From the NCBI GenBank assembly GCA_965140405.1, contig OZ223208.1:2418001-2482000 (forward strand): 64,000 nt of DNA, written 5' to 3'. Each line of letters starts with the position of its first letter. The stretch's first letter is position 1. The notes under the pieces were generated by a model that had not been told where the DNA came from, did not search any database, and saw only the letters and a program-made list of their open reading frames with translations. Shown piece after piece: positions 39,488 to 49,039 of the stretch. This stretch comes from G963556115 sp963666605. Its GTDB lineage: Bacteria > Planctomycetota > SZUA-567. The translations under genes and the position numbers were made by a program.

Positions 39488-42400
39488 CTAGTTCATATCT
39501 AGTTCAGCGAGTTTCTGATAAAGCTTCTCGCGCATTGACACCTGAGTCTGACCAAAGTCAAGCAGAGCGTTAGAACGATCTGGGTTAACCTTATTAAGGC
39601 TCATGAAGCGGTTCTCGGTAAGAGCGAAGTCCTTATAGCTGATAGAAGAAGCTTTGCTATCAAGCATTAGAGGGTTCTTACCTTCAGCAATATTACGTGG
39701 GTCAAAGCGGAACAAAGGCCAGAAGCCAGAGTCTACCGCTTTTTGTTGCTGAGCAAGACCGTTACAATGTGGAGGGTTCATTGGAATACCCTGAGCGATA
39801 CAGTGACTGTAACAGATTATTAGGGATGGACCATCATAGCTTTCAGCTTCCATGAACGCCTTAACAACCTGGTTGTCATTAGCACCCATAGCACACTGAG
39901 CAACATAGATATTACCATATGTCATAGCGATCATACCTAGATCCTTCTTAGGTAGGTCACGACCGTTAGCAGCAAACTTAGCAACTGCACCTGTAGGAGT
40001 AGCCTTAGACATCTGACCACCAGTGTTAGAATACACACCAGTATCCATAACAAGAACGTTTACATTCTTACCACTAGCAAGTACGTGATCAAGACCACCG
40101 TAACCAATATCATACGCCCAGCCATCACCACCAACAATCCAAACACTCTTCTTAACAAGATAATCAGCAAGAGTATAAAGCTGTCTAGACTTAGGATCAG
40201 CATTACCTTCTAGTTTAGCTTTCACTTCAGCAACACGAGCTCTCTGTGCTTCAATTTCAGCCTGAGTAGTCTGAGGAGCCTTGAGAATAGCATCCTTGAT
40301 TTCGTCACCGAATAGAGGACAAGCAGTAAGAAGTTCACCAGCATACTCTTGGAACTTATCACGAGTAAGAGCAAAACCGAAACCAAATTCAGCATTGTCT
40401 TCGAACAGACTATTTGACCAAGCAGGACCACGACCATTAGCATCAGTAGTAAATGGAGTAGTAGGTAGGTTACCACCGTAGATTGATGAACAACCAGTCG
40501 CGTTAGCAACAATCATTCTATCACCGAATAGCTGAGTAGCAAGTTTGTAGTAAGGAGTCTCACCACAACCCGCGCAAGATCCGCTGAATTCAAACATTGG
40601 CTTACGTAGCTGTGAGCCCTTGACTGTCGCCATATTTACTTTACTTAGCTCTAATTCAGGGATAGATAGGAAGAATTCTACATTCTTCTTCTCAGTCTGA
40701 CGCATCTCTTCGGTCTTGAAGGTCATGTTGATAGCCTTCTTACCTTCTTCAGTCTTACTCTTAGCAGGACAGAAGTTCACACACTGTCCACAGCCAGTAC
40801 AGTCTTCGGAGAAGCACTGTATAGTAGCCTTCATACCTTCGTATGTCTTGGTCTTAGCATCAGTAATCTTGAAACCAGCAGGAGCAGTCTCAGCAATTTC
40901 AGCGTCATAGATCTTCATACGGATAGCTGCGTGAGGACATACTAGAGAACATTTTCCACACTGAATACATAGCTCTTCATCCCAAACAGGGATATCACGA
41001 GCAATATTACGCTTCTCGTACTGAGTAGTTGATACAGGGAATGTACCATCAACAGGGAATTTACTTACAGGGATATCATCACCACATTGAGCCATGATAG
41101 CTGAAGTAACGTCTCTAATGAATGCATCATCTGGAGCACCACTAAGAATTGGAGGACGAGGTTGACCTGTAACAGCCTTACCAGAGTAGTCAACTTCGAA
41201 TAGCTTAGCAACAGAACCATCGATAGCATCGTAATTCTTCTGAACAACTTCATCACCCTTCTTACCATATGCCTTCTTAGCAGCATTTTTGATAAGCTTG
41301 ATAGATTCGTCTTTGTCTAGTACGCCTGAGATGTAGAAGAAACATGTCTGCATAACTGTATTGATACGTACACCCATACCTGTTTCTTGAGCAACAGTAC
41401 CAGCATCAATAACGTAGAATTTGAGTTCTTTATCAAGGATATCCTGTTGAACTTCTTTCGGTAGGTGTTCCCAAACTTCATCTTTAGAGTATGGGCTATT
41501 TAGTAGGAATGTAGCACCCTTCATAGCATTCTTTAGCATATCATACTTTTCAAGGAACGGCCACTGGTGACATGCAATAAAGTTAGCCTGACGGATTAGG
41601 TAAGTACTCATGATAGGAGCATTACCAAAACGTAGGTGAGATACAGTTAGAGAACCAGCCTTTTTAGAGTCATAAACGAAGTAACCCTGAGCATAGTTAT
41701 CTGTATTATCAGCAATAATCTTGATTGAGTTTTTATTAGCACCAACAGTACCATCAGAACCAAGACCATAGAACATACAACGTGTAACTGAATCTGGCTC
41801 GATATCAAGAACAGTATCATATTCAAGACTTGTATTAGTAACGTCATCAACAATACCACAAGTGAAGTGATTCTTTGGAGTTTCTTGATTTAGGTTATCG
41901 AATACAGACTTAACGATAGCTGGAGTAAATTCTTTACTTGAGATACCGTAACGTCCACCAACAACTAGAGGCCAATCGCCACCGAATAGAGACTTATCCT
42001 CTTGCATTGCTTCACCAAAAGCAGTACGAACATCAGTATATAGAGGCTCACCAAGAGAACCAGGCTCTTTAGTACGGTCAAGCACAGCAAAACGGCGTGC
42101 AGTCTTAGGAAGTGCTTCAATAAAGTGTTTTGTACTCCAAGGACGGTATAGGCGAACCTGTAGAAGACCCCATTTTTCACCTTTATCAGCCCAGTGAATA
42201 ACAGCTTCTTTAGCGGTTTCTGCACCAGAACCCATAAGTATAATGATGTTTTCAGCATCAGGAGCGCCGAAGTAGTCAAATAGTTTGTATTGACGACCAA
42301 CCTGTTTAGCAAAAGCATTCATCGCATCTTCAACAATACCAGGGGTCTTATCGTAGAATGTGTTAGAAGCCTCTAGACTCTGGAAGTAAACGTCAGGGTT

Positions 42401-43060
42401 CTGCGCAGTACCACGGATAAATGGTCTATCTGGGCACAAACCACGTGAGCGGTGAGCAAGAACATCTTCATCATCGATAAGAGCGATAATATCTTCTTGG
42501 TCCATAACTTCGATCTTCTGAACTTCGTGAGAAGTACGGAATCCATCGAAGAAGTGTAGGAAAGGAACACGAGCCTTTAGAGTTGCCATTTGCGAAATAA
42601 GAGCCAAGTCATGAGCTTCCTGAACTGAGTTAGAAGCAAGCATAGCAAAACCAGTCGCACGACAATCCATAACGTCAGCATGGTCGCCGAAGATAGATAG
42701 CGCATGGTTTGCAAGCGAACGAGCAGAAACGTGGAACACAGTACTAGTAAGTTCACCAGCGATCTTATGCATGTTAGGGATCATAAGAAGCAGACCCTGA
42801 GAAGCAGTGAACGTAGTAGTCATTGCACCAGCCTGCAGAGCACCGTGCACAGAACCAGAAGCACCACCTTCACTCTGTAGTTCGCTGATTAGCGGAATAG
42901 TTCCCCAGATATTTTTCTTACCTGCGGCAGAAAATGCATCGCTCCATTCACCCATAGGTGAAGATGGTGTGATTGGATATATCGCAATCACCTCATTTGT
43001 AGCGTGAGCGACACGAGCGACGGCTTCGTTACCGTCCATCGGAATCATTTGACGCGCCAT
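39488..43060 (-). CDS. nifJ: Pyruvate:ferredoxin (flavodoxin) oxidoreductase
   Basis: Single-chain 1190-aa enzyme converting pyruvate and CoA to acetyl-CoA and CO2 with reduction of ferredoxin; central to anaerobic metabolism. Domains in order: pyrimidine-binding alpha (IYPITPSSPMGEWSD), the transketolase-like region, gamma domain (FGNAPIMSTYLIRQANFIACHQW), an EKR region, two 4Fe-4S clusters (CIQCGKCSLVCP and CTGCGQCVNFCP), and the TPP-binding beta domain (GGDGWAYDIGYGGLDHVLASG with DTGVYSNTGGQMSKATP). CGETPYY supplies part of the proximal cluster. ATG at 43060 with a strong GAGGAGG site; a TTGACA promoter element lies 150 bases upstream. Confidence 0.97.
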   Translation of the reverse strand: MARQMIPMDGNEAVARVAHATNEVIAIYPITPSSPMGEWSDAFSAAGKKNIWGTIPLISELQSEGGASGSVHGALQAGAMTTTFTASQGLLLMIPNMHKIAGELTSTVFHVSARSLANHALSIFGDHADVMDCRATGFAMLASNSVQEAHDLALISQMATLKARVPFLHFFDGFRTSHEVQKIEVMDQEDIIALIDDEDVLAHRSRGLCPDRPFIRGTAQNPDVYFQSLEASNTFYDKTPGIVEDAMNAFAKQVGRQYKLFDYFGAPDAENIIILMGSGAETAKEAVIHWADKGEKWGLLQVRLYRPWSTKHFIEALPKTARRFAVLDRTKEPGSLGEPLYTDVRTAFGEAMQEDKSLFGGDWPLVVGGRYGISSKEFTPAIVKSVFDNLNQETPKNHFTCGIVDDVTNTSLEYDTVLDIEPDSVTRCMFYGLGSDGTVGANKNSIKIIADNTDNYAQGYFVYDSKKAGSLTVSHLRFGNAPIMSTYLIRQANFIACHQWPFLEKYDMLKNAMKGATFLLNSPYSKDEVWEHLPKEVQQDILDKELKFYVIDAGTVAQETGMGVRINTVMQTCFFYISGVLDKDESIKLIKNAAKKAYGKKGDEVVQKNYDAIDGSVAKLFEVDYSGKAVTGQPRPPILSGAPDDAFIRDVTSAIMAQCGDDIPVSKFPVDGTFPVSTTQYEKRNIARDIPVWDEELCIQCGKCSLVCPHAAIRMKIYDAEIAETAPAGFKITDAKTKTYEGMKATIQCFSEDCTGCGQCVNFCPAKSKTEEGKKAINMTFKTEEMRQTEKKNVEFFLSIPELELSKVNMATVKGSQLRKPMFEFSGSCAGCGETPYYKLATQLFGDRMIVANATGCSSIYGGNLPTTPFTTDANGRGPAWSNSLFEDNAEFGFGFALTRDKFQEYAGELLTACPLFGDEIKDAILKAPQTTQAEIEAQRARVAEVKAKLEGNADPKSRQLYTLADYLVKKSVWIVGGDGWAYDIGYGGLDHVLASGKNVNVLVMDTGVYSNTGGQMSKATPTGAVAKFAANGRDLPKKDLGMIAMTYGNIYVAQCAMGANDNQVVKAFMEAESYDGPSLIICYSHCIAQGIPMNPPHCNGLAQQQKAVDSGFWPLFRFDPRNIAEGKNPLMLDSKASSISYKDFALTENRFMSLNKVNPDRSNALLDFGQTQVSMREKLYQKLAELDMN

Positions 43061-43564
43061 GTTACCTCCTCATTAAATTAAAAAAAACAGTACTACTACT
43101 ATTTAGAAAATAATTACACATTATTTATTACTTTTAAGTATTATAAATCTCAAACCAGCATTTTCTTCACTTATGATGTTTTCTCACTTTATTTTCGCAT
43201 ATAATTGAAACTTTGTCAATAAGTTTATAAAGAATACTCATAGAATATCTAAGGACAATTAACACGTAACTTATTTCAGAGAAAGTATTAATGAATTATT
43301 ATGAACCTCTCGCTCAAAAAGATAAATTTTTATCGATCTAAATCTGACATTACATACATATTTGTAGTATATCTAGCTTTTCATGTACCGCAAAGACATA
43401 TTAGTTATTCTTTATCGACTTAATCATAAATTATACTTAAGCTTATGCTAAATAAAGTATACATTTTATGACCGAGATTTGTAAATAATTTAAAAATAAT
43501 GTTACCTCCAGCATATTGAGTTATTAACAAAATGTCATATTGGCAATATTTGAAAGGATAATAT
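43061..43564. other. 504-bp AT-rich intergenic region
   Basis: Between divergent nifJ and the NapH-like gene. Apart from the nifJ promoter (43191-43219) I see no RNA structure or reading frame. The length leaves room for operators of redox control, but no palindrome of the FNR or Rex type was obvious. Confidence 0.5.
43191..43219 (-). promoter_or_regulatory. Possible nifJ promoter
   Basis: Minus-strand TTGACA (43219-43214), a 17-base spacer and GAAAAT (43196-43191), a weak -10. The transcript would carry a leader of about 125 bases. Confidence 0.4.
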
Positions 43565-44263
43565 ATGAAGTTTAATAAGTTACAATTAACTAGACTATCA
43601 TCTCAGATCATATTTACTATTTTAATGATATTTGGGTTCTACCACAATGCTTCGCTAATTTTTGAGATTCTTCTATTTGCTGGACTCTTGTTTGGAAACT
43701 TCTTCTGCGGCTGGGGATGCCCTTTTGGTACTGCTCAGGAGATTATGGGGAAAATTGGTAGCCTCTTCATCAAAAAGAAGCTAAAAGCCCCAAGATGGTT
43801 GCAACGATACCTACTGTTTACCCGTTATATAGTATTTGCACTGATAATTATCAGGATTGCTCCCTTATTTCTTTATGATTTAAATGGGTACACGAATTAT
43901 TTATTTATTGTACAAGATATTATGGAAGATTCAGTTCAGTATGCTTTGGGTAGTGTAATAATGGTTAGCTATTTAGTAATAGCGCTCATTTTTGACAGAC
44001 CATTCTGTAATTATCTTTGCACAGAAGGAGCAAAATACGGGCTATTTAGCCTTACCAGACTATTCTCAATAAAGAGAACTGACTCTGCATGTATAGATTG
44101 CAAATTATGCGACAGAGCCTGCCCAATGAATATCAACATATCAAATCATAACCATGTTAGAAATCCTCAGTGTATCAACTGCCTAAAATGTGTTACTGCC
44201 TGCCCTAAGAATGGAGCACTAGGTTATGGGTTTATTGGCTGGAAAAGAAATAAAGCAAAATGA
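43565..44263 (+). CDS. NapH/CcoG-like membrane polyferredoxin
   Basis: 232-aa membrane iron-sulfur protein. About four TM helices carry the two Cys-motif loops characteristic of the NapH/NosR/RdxA group: FCGWGCPFGTAQE (C48, C52) and FCNYLCTEGAKYG. Two C-terminal 4Fe-4S motifs follow: CIDCKLCDRACPM and CINCLKCVTACPK. Such proteins pass electrons between quinol or ferredoxin and periplasmic or cofactor-assembly partners. No nap, nos or cco operon is adjacent, so the partner is unknown. Its position opposite nifJ suggests a link to ferredoxin metabolism (inference). Confidence 0.85.
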   Translation: MKFNKLQLTRLSSQIIFTILMIFGFYHNASLIFEILLFAGLLFGNFFCGWGCPFGTAQEIMGKIGSLFIKKKLKAPRWLQRYLLFTRYIVFALIIIRIAPLFLYDLNGYTNYLFIVQDIMEDSVQYALGSVIMVSYLVIALIFDRPFCNYLCTEGAKYGLFSLTRLFSIKRTDSACIDCKLCDRACPMNINISNHNHVRNPQCINCLKCVTACPKNGALGYGFIGWKRNKAK

Positions 44264-44296
44264 CCGATTAGCAGTCAATAAATAGTTAAGACATAA

Positions 44297-44329
44297 AAAA
44301 CGCACATATTCTCAGAATATGTGCGTTTT
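44297..44329. terminator. Bidirectional terminator between NapH-like gene and phoU
   Basis: 15-bp perfect arms (44297-44311, 44315-44329) with core CGCACATATTC, loop TCA, and flanking A/T runs. Confidence 0.88.
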
Positions 44330-44355
44330 AAATAAATCATTAACAAATAGTGGTT

Positions 44356-45252
44356 TTACTTTGTCACTTTTTTTGCTCTATGACGTAATAATTTTTCTCT
44401 AGCAGACATAGCTTTATCTACTGCACCGCTAGCTTGAGCTTCAAGAATCTCTTTTGATAGGATTAATGCAGTATCTTTACCGCTTTTGATATCCCTTTTT
44501 AGCTCATCAATCTTCGGAGAAGCTTCAATACTCTTCTTCTCAACTTCTTCAGACTCTTCCTCACTCATATCAATCGACTTTGTGAGCGTTAGTGGGTGAA
44601 ATTCATCAAGGTGGTGTCGTACGACCTTACCCTCTGTAGCAGAAATAACCTCTTCAGCGATATTAGCTGCTTGATCAGCAATTCTCAGAAGTGCTTGAGC
44701 AATAAACAAAATATGACAACTTCTCTCAATGTTACGAGGCTCAGACTTCATAATCTCAACAAGCTGCCTGAAGATCAGCGTCATCTCACCCTTTACAATC
44801 TGTCTTTCATCTATAATCTTCCACGCTAGAGTTGGATCATTCTCAAGTAGTGAATTGATACTCTCACGAGTCATCTCACATACCTGTTCAACCATGGGCA
44901 TAAAATCTACAACCTGTGCGAGTATACTCTTCTCCATAATCAGAAATAGCACATGCTCACAAATATGAGTTGCTTGGTCACCAATTCTTTCAAGATCGTT
45001 ATTGATCTTGGACGCAGACATCACAAAACGACACTCAGTCTTACTCAACTTACCACTATTTACCATTGTCTGACACTGTCTATCGATACTGAGCTCTATT
45101 TCATCAATCTCATTATCATACTCTATCATGTAACAAGCAAGTTCTTTATCCCTATCGAGTAGACTCATCATAGCTGTAGAGATAGCATATTCACACATCT
45201 CTCCCATCGCAACAAGGTTACCTTTAAGTTTATCTAATTCTAATTGTGGCAT
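44356..45252 (-). CDS. PhoU-domain phosphate regulator
   Basis: 298-aa helical protein with two PhoU three-helix repeats: LKGNLVAMGEMCEYAISTAMMSL and EIDEIELSIDRQCQTMV, then SKINNDLERIGDQATHICEHV, and the second repeat with ERSCHILFIAQALLRIADQAANIAEEV. The E(R/L)(I)xD motifs bind metals in PhoU. PhoU restrains phosphate uptake via the Pst transporter and PhoR. The last 80 residues (charged, EEESEEVEKKSIEAS) are an extension not found in typical 220-240-aa PhoU. No pst or phoBR genes are adjacent. PhoU domains can also follow Na/Pi transporters, so the precise partner is open. Confidence 0.85.
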   Translation of the reverse strand: MPQLELDKLKGNLVAMGEMCEYAISTAMMSLLDRDKELACYMIEYDNEIDEIELSIDRQCQTMVNSGKLSKTECRFVMSASKINNDLERIGDQATHICEHVLFLIMEKSILAQVVDFMPMVEQVCEMTRESINSLLENDPTLAWKIIDERQIVKGEMTLIFRQLVEIMKSEPRNIERSCHILFIAQALLRIADQAANIAEEVISATEGKVVRHHLDEFHPLTLTKSIDMSEEESEEVEKKSIEASPKIDELKRDIKSGKDTALILSKEILEAQASGAVDKAMSAREKLLRHRAKKVTK

Positions 45253-45362
45253 ATATCTTCCTTTTATAGTCTAAGAACTCTATTACTATCTATAATGCAG
45301 CTAATATATTATGCTAGAAGAATTTATTCATATTAATCTGCTTAATTGGATTTACAACCGAG

Positions 45363-46076
45363 TTAAATCCTATTATAAATGGCATCTGGCAGTATTTTTA
45401 GTAAACCTGCTATTATGCGCCAGCGTTTTGTTATATACGCTAACTTCTTTTTAGATTCAATAGCTGATAATATTTGACGAGCAGCTTTCTGAGGTGGGGC
45501 TACCCAGAATAAGCCCTCTCCTTGAGCCATATTTGTATCGACAAAACCAGGGCGAATATCAGTAATAGTCAATGGTATATTCTCTTTAACCGCTTTTGCA
45601 CGAAGCCCTTCAAGGTAAGAACTTATATAAGCTTTAGAGGCGTTATAAGCGGCCGCAGCCCCTCCTCTAATTGCAGCTATTGAAGACACCCCAGCAATTT
45701 GACCGTGCCCTTGTTGACAGAGGTAGTGAAAAGCAGTATTGGCAATTGCAGTAAAACCATTTACATTTACTTCAATGGTTTTTTTATCATTATCCCATGG
45801 CATTTCGGTGTCAATAAAACCTGTTCCAGCATTGATTACAACCAAATCAACAACGCCCATTTTATGAGTAATGGTATTAAATTTTTTAATGGCTTCTGTT
45901 GTATCTGAAACGTCCATTTCACAAAGAAATGAATCTTGCTCGAGAGACGTAAGCAACTCTTCTAGCAACTCTTTACGCCTTGCTGTGATACAAAGTCTAT
46001 ATCCTTTTGAAGATAATTGTAAGGCCAGCTCTCTACCAATACCAGAACTAGCTCCAATTATTATAGCAGTCTTCAT
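45363..46076 (-). CDS. Short-chain dehydrogenase/reductase
   Basis: 237-aa classical SDR from the ATG at 46076 (AAGGTGAG upstream). Cofactor motif GASSGIGRELALQL; the following loop (CITARRKELLEELL, with Arg residues) suggests NADPH preference. NAG motif VINAGTG, catalytic SSIAAIRGGAAAAYNASKAY (Ser, Tyr, Lys), and ITDIRPGFVDTNM after it. Substrate unknown; resembles the YdfG/DltE-like subgroup. FTR lies 26 bases upstream on the same strand, so the genes may be co-transcribed. Confidence 0.88.
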   Translation of the reverse strand: MKTAIIIGASSGIGRELALQLSSKGYRLCITARRKELLEELLTSLEQDSFLCEMDVSDTTEAIKKFNTITHKMGVVDLVVINAGTGFIDTEMPWDNDKKTIEVNVNGFTAIANTAFHYLCQQGHGQIAGVSSIAAIRGGAAAAYNASKAYISSYLEGLRAKAVKENIPLTITDIRPGFVDTNMAQGEGLFWVAPPQKAARQILSAIESKKKLAYITKRWRIIAGLLKILPDAIYNRI

Positions 46077-46102
46077 GATTGATCTCACCTTCTAATCAAT
46101 AT

Positions 46103-46378
46103 TTATTTAGCAAAGAATAAATAGCAGTGACAATGCCCATTCTCTCTTATCTCTTCTTCATGAAACTCACAAGGGCAGATAATCTTAGCATCAGCATCTT
46201 TATTACCAGTTACTAGGCGACATGGGCAGTACCCTTCACCCTTAGCTTCACTAATTTTTTTTAGTCCAGTAATGATCTTTCCGACCATCTCTGCATCAGG
46301 GTTTAATTTAAAACCTTTTTCTTCAGCATATCTAGCCAAGCTGTCATAAATTTCACTCTCACTTTTTGATAGCTCCAT
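46103..46378 (-). CDS. Ferredoxin-thioredoxin reductase catalytic subunit-like protein
   Basis: 91 aa with the three Cys-pair signature of FTR-beta: C51-P-C53, C68-P-C70 and C83-H-C85, which hold the 4Fe-4S cluster and the redox disulfide. FTR passes electrons from ferredoxin to thioredoxin. It is best known from oxygenic phototrophs, but stand-alone catalytic subunits occur in anaerobic bacteria and archaea. No variable subunit is present. It fits with nifJ as a source of reduced ferredoxin. Good GGAGG site before the ATG. Confidence 0.88.
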   Translation of the reverse strand: MELSKSESEIYDSLARYAEEKGFKLNPDAEMVGKIITGLKKISEAKGEGYCPCRLVTGNKDADAKIICPCEFHEEEIRENGHCHCYLFFAK

Positions 46379-46449
46379 AGTACCTCCAACGGTGCAATGT
46401 ATTTACAATATCAATAATAATCGATACACAGAAAAAGTCAAGTCTCACC

Positions 46450-47373
46450 TTACTTTTGCTCTTCTTTTGATTCACGCTTAGTAAAGACAACAAGTCTCCT
46501 GTTTTGATTTGTGTGAGGCAGATCATACTTATAATCAGCAGTCATTCGATATCTTCCTTTGAAATATTGCTGAGCATCGGTAATCTCCTGCCCACAAGAC
46601 GGTCCCTTCATAAATAGTACTTCACCGCCAACAGGTATGAACGGCTCGACACGTCTAAGCGTTGCAGGAATTTTTTCAACAGCTCTAGTAACGATAGAGC
46701 ATGCCTCAATTTTTGAGTCTTCAGTGACACTACGCGGATATATGGTTACATTATCCAACTTCAATTCCTTCTTCACAATTTCTAAGAACTTTACACGTTT
46801 ACCCCTGCTTTCAGCAAGTACAACGGGTAAGTCAGGCCTACGAACTGCAATAGGAGCTCCAGGAAACCCCGGTCCAGAACCTATATCAAGTACAGGTCCT
46901 TTGAGCTCGTGAATATCAGCAACTATTGCGCAGTCGATAAAATGCTTTAGAACTGTGGCTTCTATACCCATTATTCTAGTGAGATCGAGCTCCGCATTCA
47001 TTTCACGAAGAAGCTCATAATACCTCCAGTACTGCCCTAGTTGTTTATCATTTACCTTGAACTCTCTTTTTTCAAAGAGTCTCTTCATATAACCAATAGT
47101 TGCCTCTTCTTTTTCATAAACAGCGTAATCATATGGGCGTTTTCCACCAGCGAAACCAGAAGCTCTATTTTTAGTAATAAACTTCTTCTTAGCGGGAAAC
47201 TTCTTCTTGACTCCACCAATTGAGGCCGAAGAACCCTTCTGTGCAGAAGATTTACCATCAATTTTCTTTGCTGTCTTCTTAGAGGTCTTATTACCCGTAG
47301 GGATAGGAGACAAATTGCCTCGACTCGCTCCTTTACTAGTTTTCTTTCTCTTACCACTTGTCTTCTTTGCCAT
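46450..47373 (-). CDS. rsmG: 16S rRNA (guanine527-N7)-methyltransferase with basic N-terminal extension
   Basis: Methylates G527 of 16S rRNA. Residues about 90-300 are the RsmG enzyme: YYELLREMNAELDLTRI, HFIDCAIVADI, SAM motif VLDIGSGPGFPGAPIAV, ESRGKRVKFLEIV, and SIVTRAVEKIP. Residues 1-85 are an extra Lys/Ser/Gly-rich tail (KKTSGKRKKTSKGASRGN and similar), likely disordered and RNA-binding; ordinary RsmG is about 200-215 aa. It is not beside mnmG or parAB here, unlike in many bacteria. AAGGAG lies upstream of the ATG. Confidence 0.9.
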   Translation of the reverse strand: MAKKTSGKRKKTSKGASRGNLSPIPTGNKTSKKTAKKIDGKSSAQKGSSASIGGVKKKFPAKKKFITKNRASGFAGGKRPYDYAVYEKEEATIGYMKRLFEKREFKVNDKQLGQYWRYYELLREMNAELDLTRIMGIEATVLKHFIDCAIVADIHELKGPVLDIGSGPGFPGAPIAVRRPDLPVVLAESRGKRVKFLEIVKKELKLDNVTIYPRSVTEDSKIEACSIVTRAVEKIPATLRRVEPFIPVGGEVLFMKGPSCGQEITDAQQYFKGRYRMTADYKYDLPHTNQNRRLVVFTKRESKEEQK

Positions 47374-47441
47374 GTAACATTATTCTCCTTAATAGATATT
47401 ACCAATATTTTATCTTATTAGACAAAATATACAAGTTCCAT

Positions 47442-47469
47442 TTGAATTTATCTTGGGCTAGGCTATAAT
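47442..47469 (+). promoter_or_regulatory. Promoter of RluA-family gene
   Basis: TTGAAT (47442-47447), a 16-base spacer and a perfect TATAAT (47464-47469). The expected transcript start is near 47476, which supports the downstream TTG start at 47524. Confidence 0.6.
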
Positions 47470-47523
47470 TTAGATAGATACTTGGATAAACAAATAATTC
47501 ACACCACTATTTTAGGAGCTATT

Positions 47524-48204
47524 TTGCCAGAAATATTATATGAGGATAACCACCTGATAGTAGTCAACAAGCCTGCAGGAATGCTGACACAAGGAGATAA
47601 CACATCTGATGAATCCCTCTTTGACTGGACAAAGGCCTATATAAAAAAGAAGTATAACAAACCAGGAGACGTATATCTAGGACTTCTTCACAGACTTGAT
47701 AGACCAGTCTCTGGAATAGTCTGCTTTGCTCGTACAAGTAAGGCTGCTAGCAGAGTATCAGAACAGTTCCGCGCAAAAAAGACGATAAAAATCTACCACG
47801 CAATTGTCGAAGGGATACCGAACCGTACGTCTGCCCATCTAAAAAACTGGCTTATTGTAAGTAAGGGAAAAAATAGCAAGAGTAGCACAGTCGTTATAAA
47901 TAAAAAAGCAGACGCAAAACAAGCTGAGCTAAATTACACCTGTCTAAAAGAAACGTCAGGAAGATCTCTAGTAGAGATAGAGTTATTGACCGGCTTAAAA
48001 CATCAAATACGAGCACAACTTGCTTTTATAGGCAGCCCTATAGTAGGTGATTTCAGATACTCAAAGCAGAATCAAAAGACAGAAAAAATTGCTGACGGAC
48101 ATGCGATCCTCTTGCACGCTAGAGAGCTCACAATTATACATCCTACCCAGAAAGAGGCAATTTCGTTCACAGCTCCTTATCCAAAACACTTCCCAAAACT
48201 TTGA
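47524..48204 (+). CDS. RluA-family pseudouridine synthase
   Basis: 226 aa, converting uridine to pseudouridine in rRNA or tRNA. The family start ILYEDNHLIVVNKPAGMLTQGD and the catalytic motif LLHRLDRPVSGIVCFARTSKAA (Asp catalytic) are clear; LTGLKHQIRAQLAFIGSPIVGD is the second signature. No S4 domain precedes the catalytic domain, as in RluA/TruC-like short members. The start is probably the TTG at 47524, 5 bases after TTAGGAG; an upstream TTG at 47482 lacks a ribosome site. Confidence 0.88.
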   Translation: MPEILYEDNHLIVVNKPAGMLTQGDNTSDESLFDWTKAYIKKKYNKPGDVYLGLLHRLDRPVSGIVCFARTSKAASRVSEQFRAKKTIKIYHAIVEGIPNRTSAHLKNWLIVSKGKNSKSSTVVINKKADAKQAELNYTCLKETSGRSLVEIELLTGLKHQIRAQLAFIGSPIVGDFRYSKQNQKTEKIADGHAILLHARELTIIHPTQKEAISFTAPYPKHFPKL

Positions 48205-48230
48205 ATACAAATAAAAAAACAGAATAGATA

Positions 48231-48263
48231 AATATCATCATAGCGACAAGTTATGATGATATT
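48231..48263 (+). terminator. Intrinsic terminator after RluA gene
   Basis: 12-bp arms AATATCATCATA / TATGATGATATT with a 9-base loop and a T-run directly after. Confidence 0.88.
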
Positions 48264-48409
48264 TTTTTACATACCAATCACAATTATAAAATAATATTAT
48301 CTTTATTGGTTACTTATCAAACAATTATTGCATTTACCTTTTGAAGAGACAAAGCAGCACAAAACAAAAATTATGCAGTTTAGAAAAATAATATTAAGGA
48401 GATGAGATA

Positions 48410-48640
48410 ATGTTTGTTGGAAAACTTATTCTAAGTAGCTTACTTGTAGCAACACTATTCACACCAGCAGTCTTTGCAAACGACACTTCAGATCGCAATT
48501 CACATACAAAGCAAAGTATTAATGTGAAGGCTGAAAAAAGATTAAAAGGTTATCAATGCTCTGGAAGATGCGATTCATGCTCAGACCAGAATTGCCCGTC
48601 TCGCAGAAGACCGTTTAAAAACAACAAAGGTAATAAATAA
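48410..48640 (+). CDS. Small secreted Cys-containing protein
   Basis: 76 aa, unrecognised. Signal peptide about 1-23 (LILSSLLVATLFTPAVFA), mature part basic with one tight cluster of four cysteines (YQCSGRCDSCSDQNCPSRRR, spacing C-3-C-2-C-4-C) that could bind metal or form disulfides. First of three same-strand secreted-protein genes, each with its own AGGAG-like site. The signal peptide resembles that of the third gene (LFTPxxFA), suggesting common ancestry of the export signal. Confidence 0.65.
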   Translation: MFVGKLILSSLLVATLFTPAVFANDTSDRNSHTKQSINVKAEKRLKGYQCSGRCDSCSDQNCPSRRRPFKNNKGNK

Positions 48641-48697
48641 TCGTGAACTAAGAGTTAATTCTTTTCATAATACCAATATCAAAAAAGGAAAAATATC

Positions 48698-49000
48698 ATG
48701 AAGACTACTATTATACTTGTACTAGGCTTATTATTCATCATCACTCTAACCTCATCATCATATGCAAGAGAGACAGTAAGAAGAACATACAACGCAGCAT
48801 GTGCAACTATAAGTGGCAGAGGCTGCTATAGAGACAATGACAGAAATGGCGGTAGAGTCTGCCCAAGAACAGCAGAAGAATGCACTGAAAAAGGTAGAGA
48901 ATGCACAAGAGATGGCAGAGGTGCAGAGTGTATACAAGACAACGAATGCAATGACTGCTCAGGCGGTAGCCGAGTTCGTCGCCAATGTTCAAGAAGATAG
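48698..49000 (+). CDS. Small secreted Cys-rich protein (100 aa)
   Basis: Unrecognised. Signal peptide about 1-23 (IILVLGLLFIITLTSSSYA). The mature part is Arg/Gly/Asn-rich with nine cysteines spread over 65 residues (for example RVCPRTAEECTEKGRECTRD and ECNDCSGG), suggesting a small disulfide-stabilised or metal-binding periplasmic or surface protein. It lies 57 bases after the previous secreted gene and 39 before the next, with AAGGAA upstream. Confidence 0.65.
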   Translation: MKTTIILVLGLLFIITLTSSSYARETVRRTYNAACATISGRGCYRDNDRNGGRVCPRTAEECTEKGRECTRDGRGAECIQDNECNDCSGGSRVRRQCSRR

Positions 49001-49039
49001 AATATTTAATTCATATTTATTTAAACACTAGGAGACAAC

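Noticed and set aside
47482..47523. TTG at 47482 as start of the RluA gene
   Set aside because: It lies within a few bases of the predicted transcript start and has no Shine-Dalgarno; the TTG at 47524 does.
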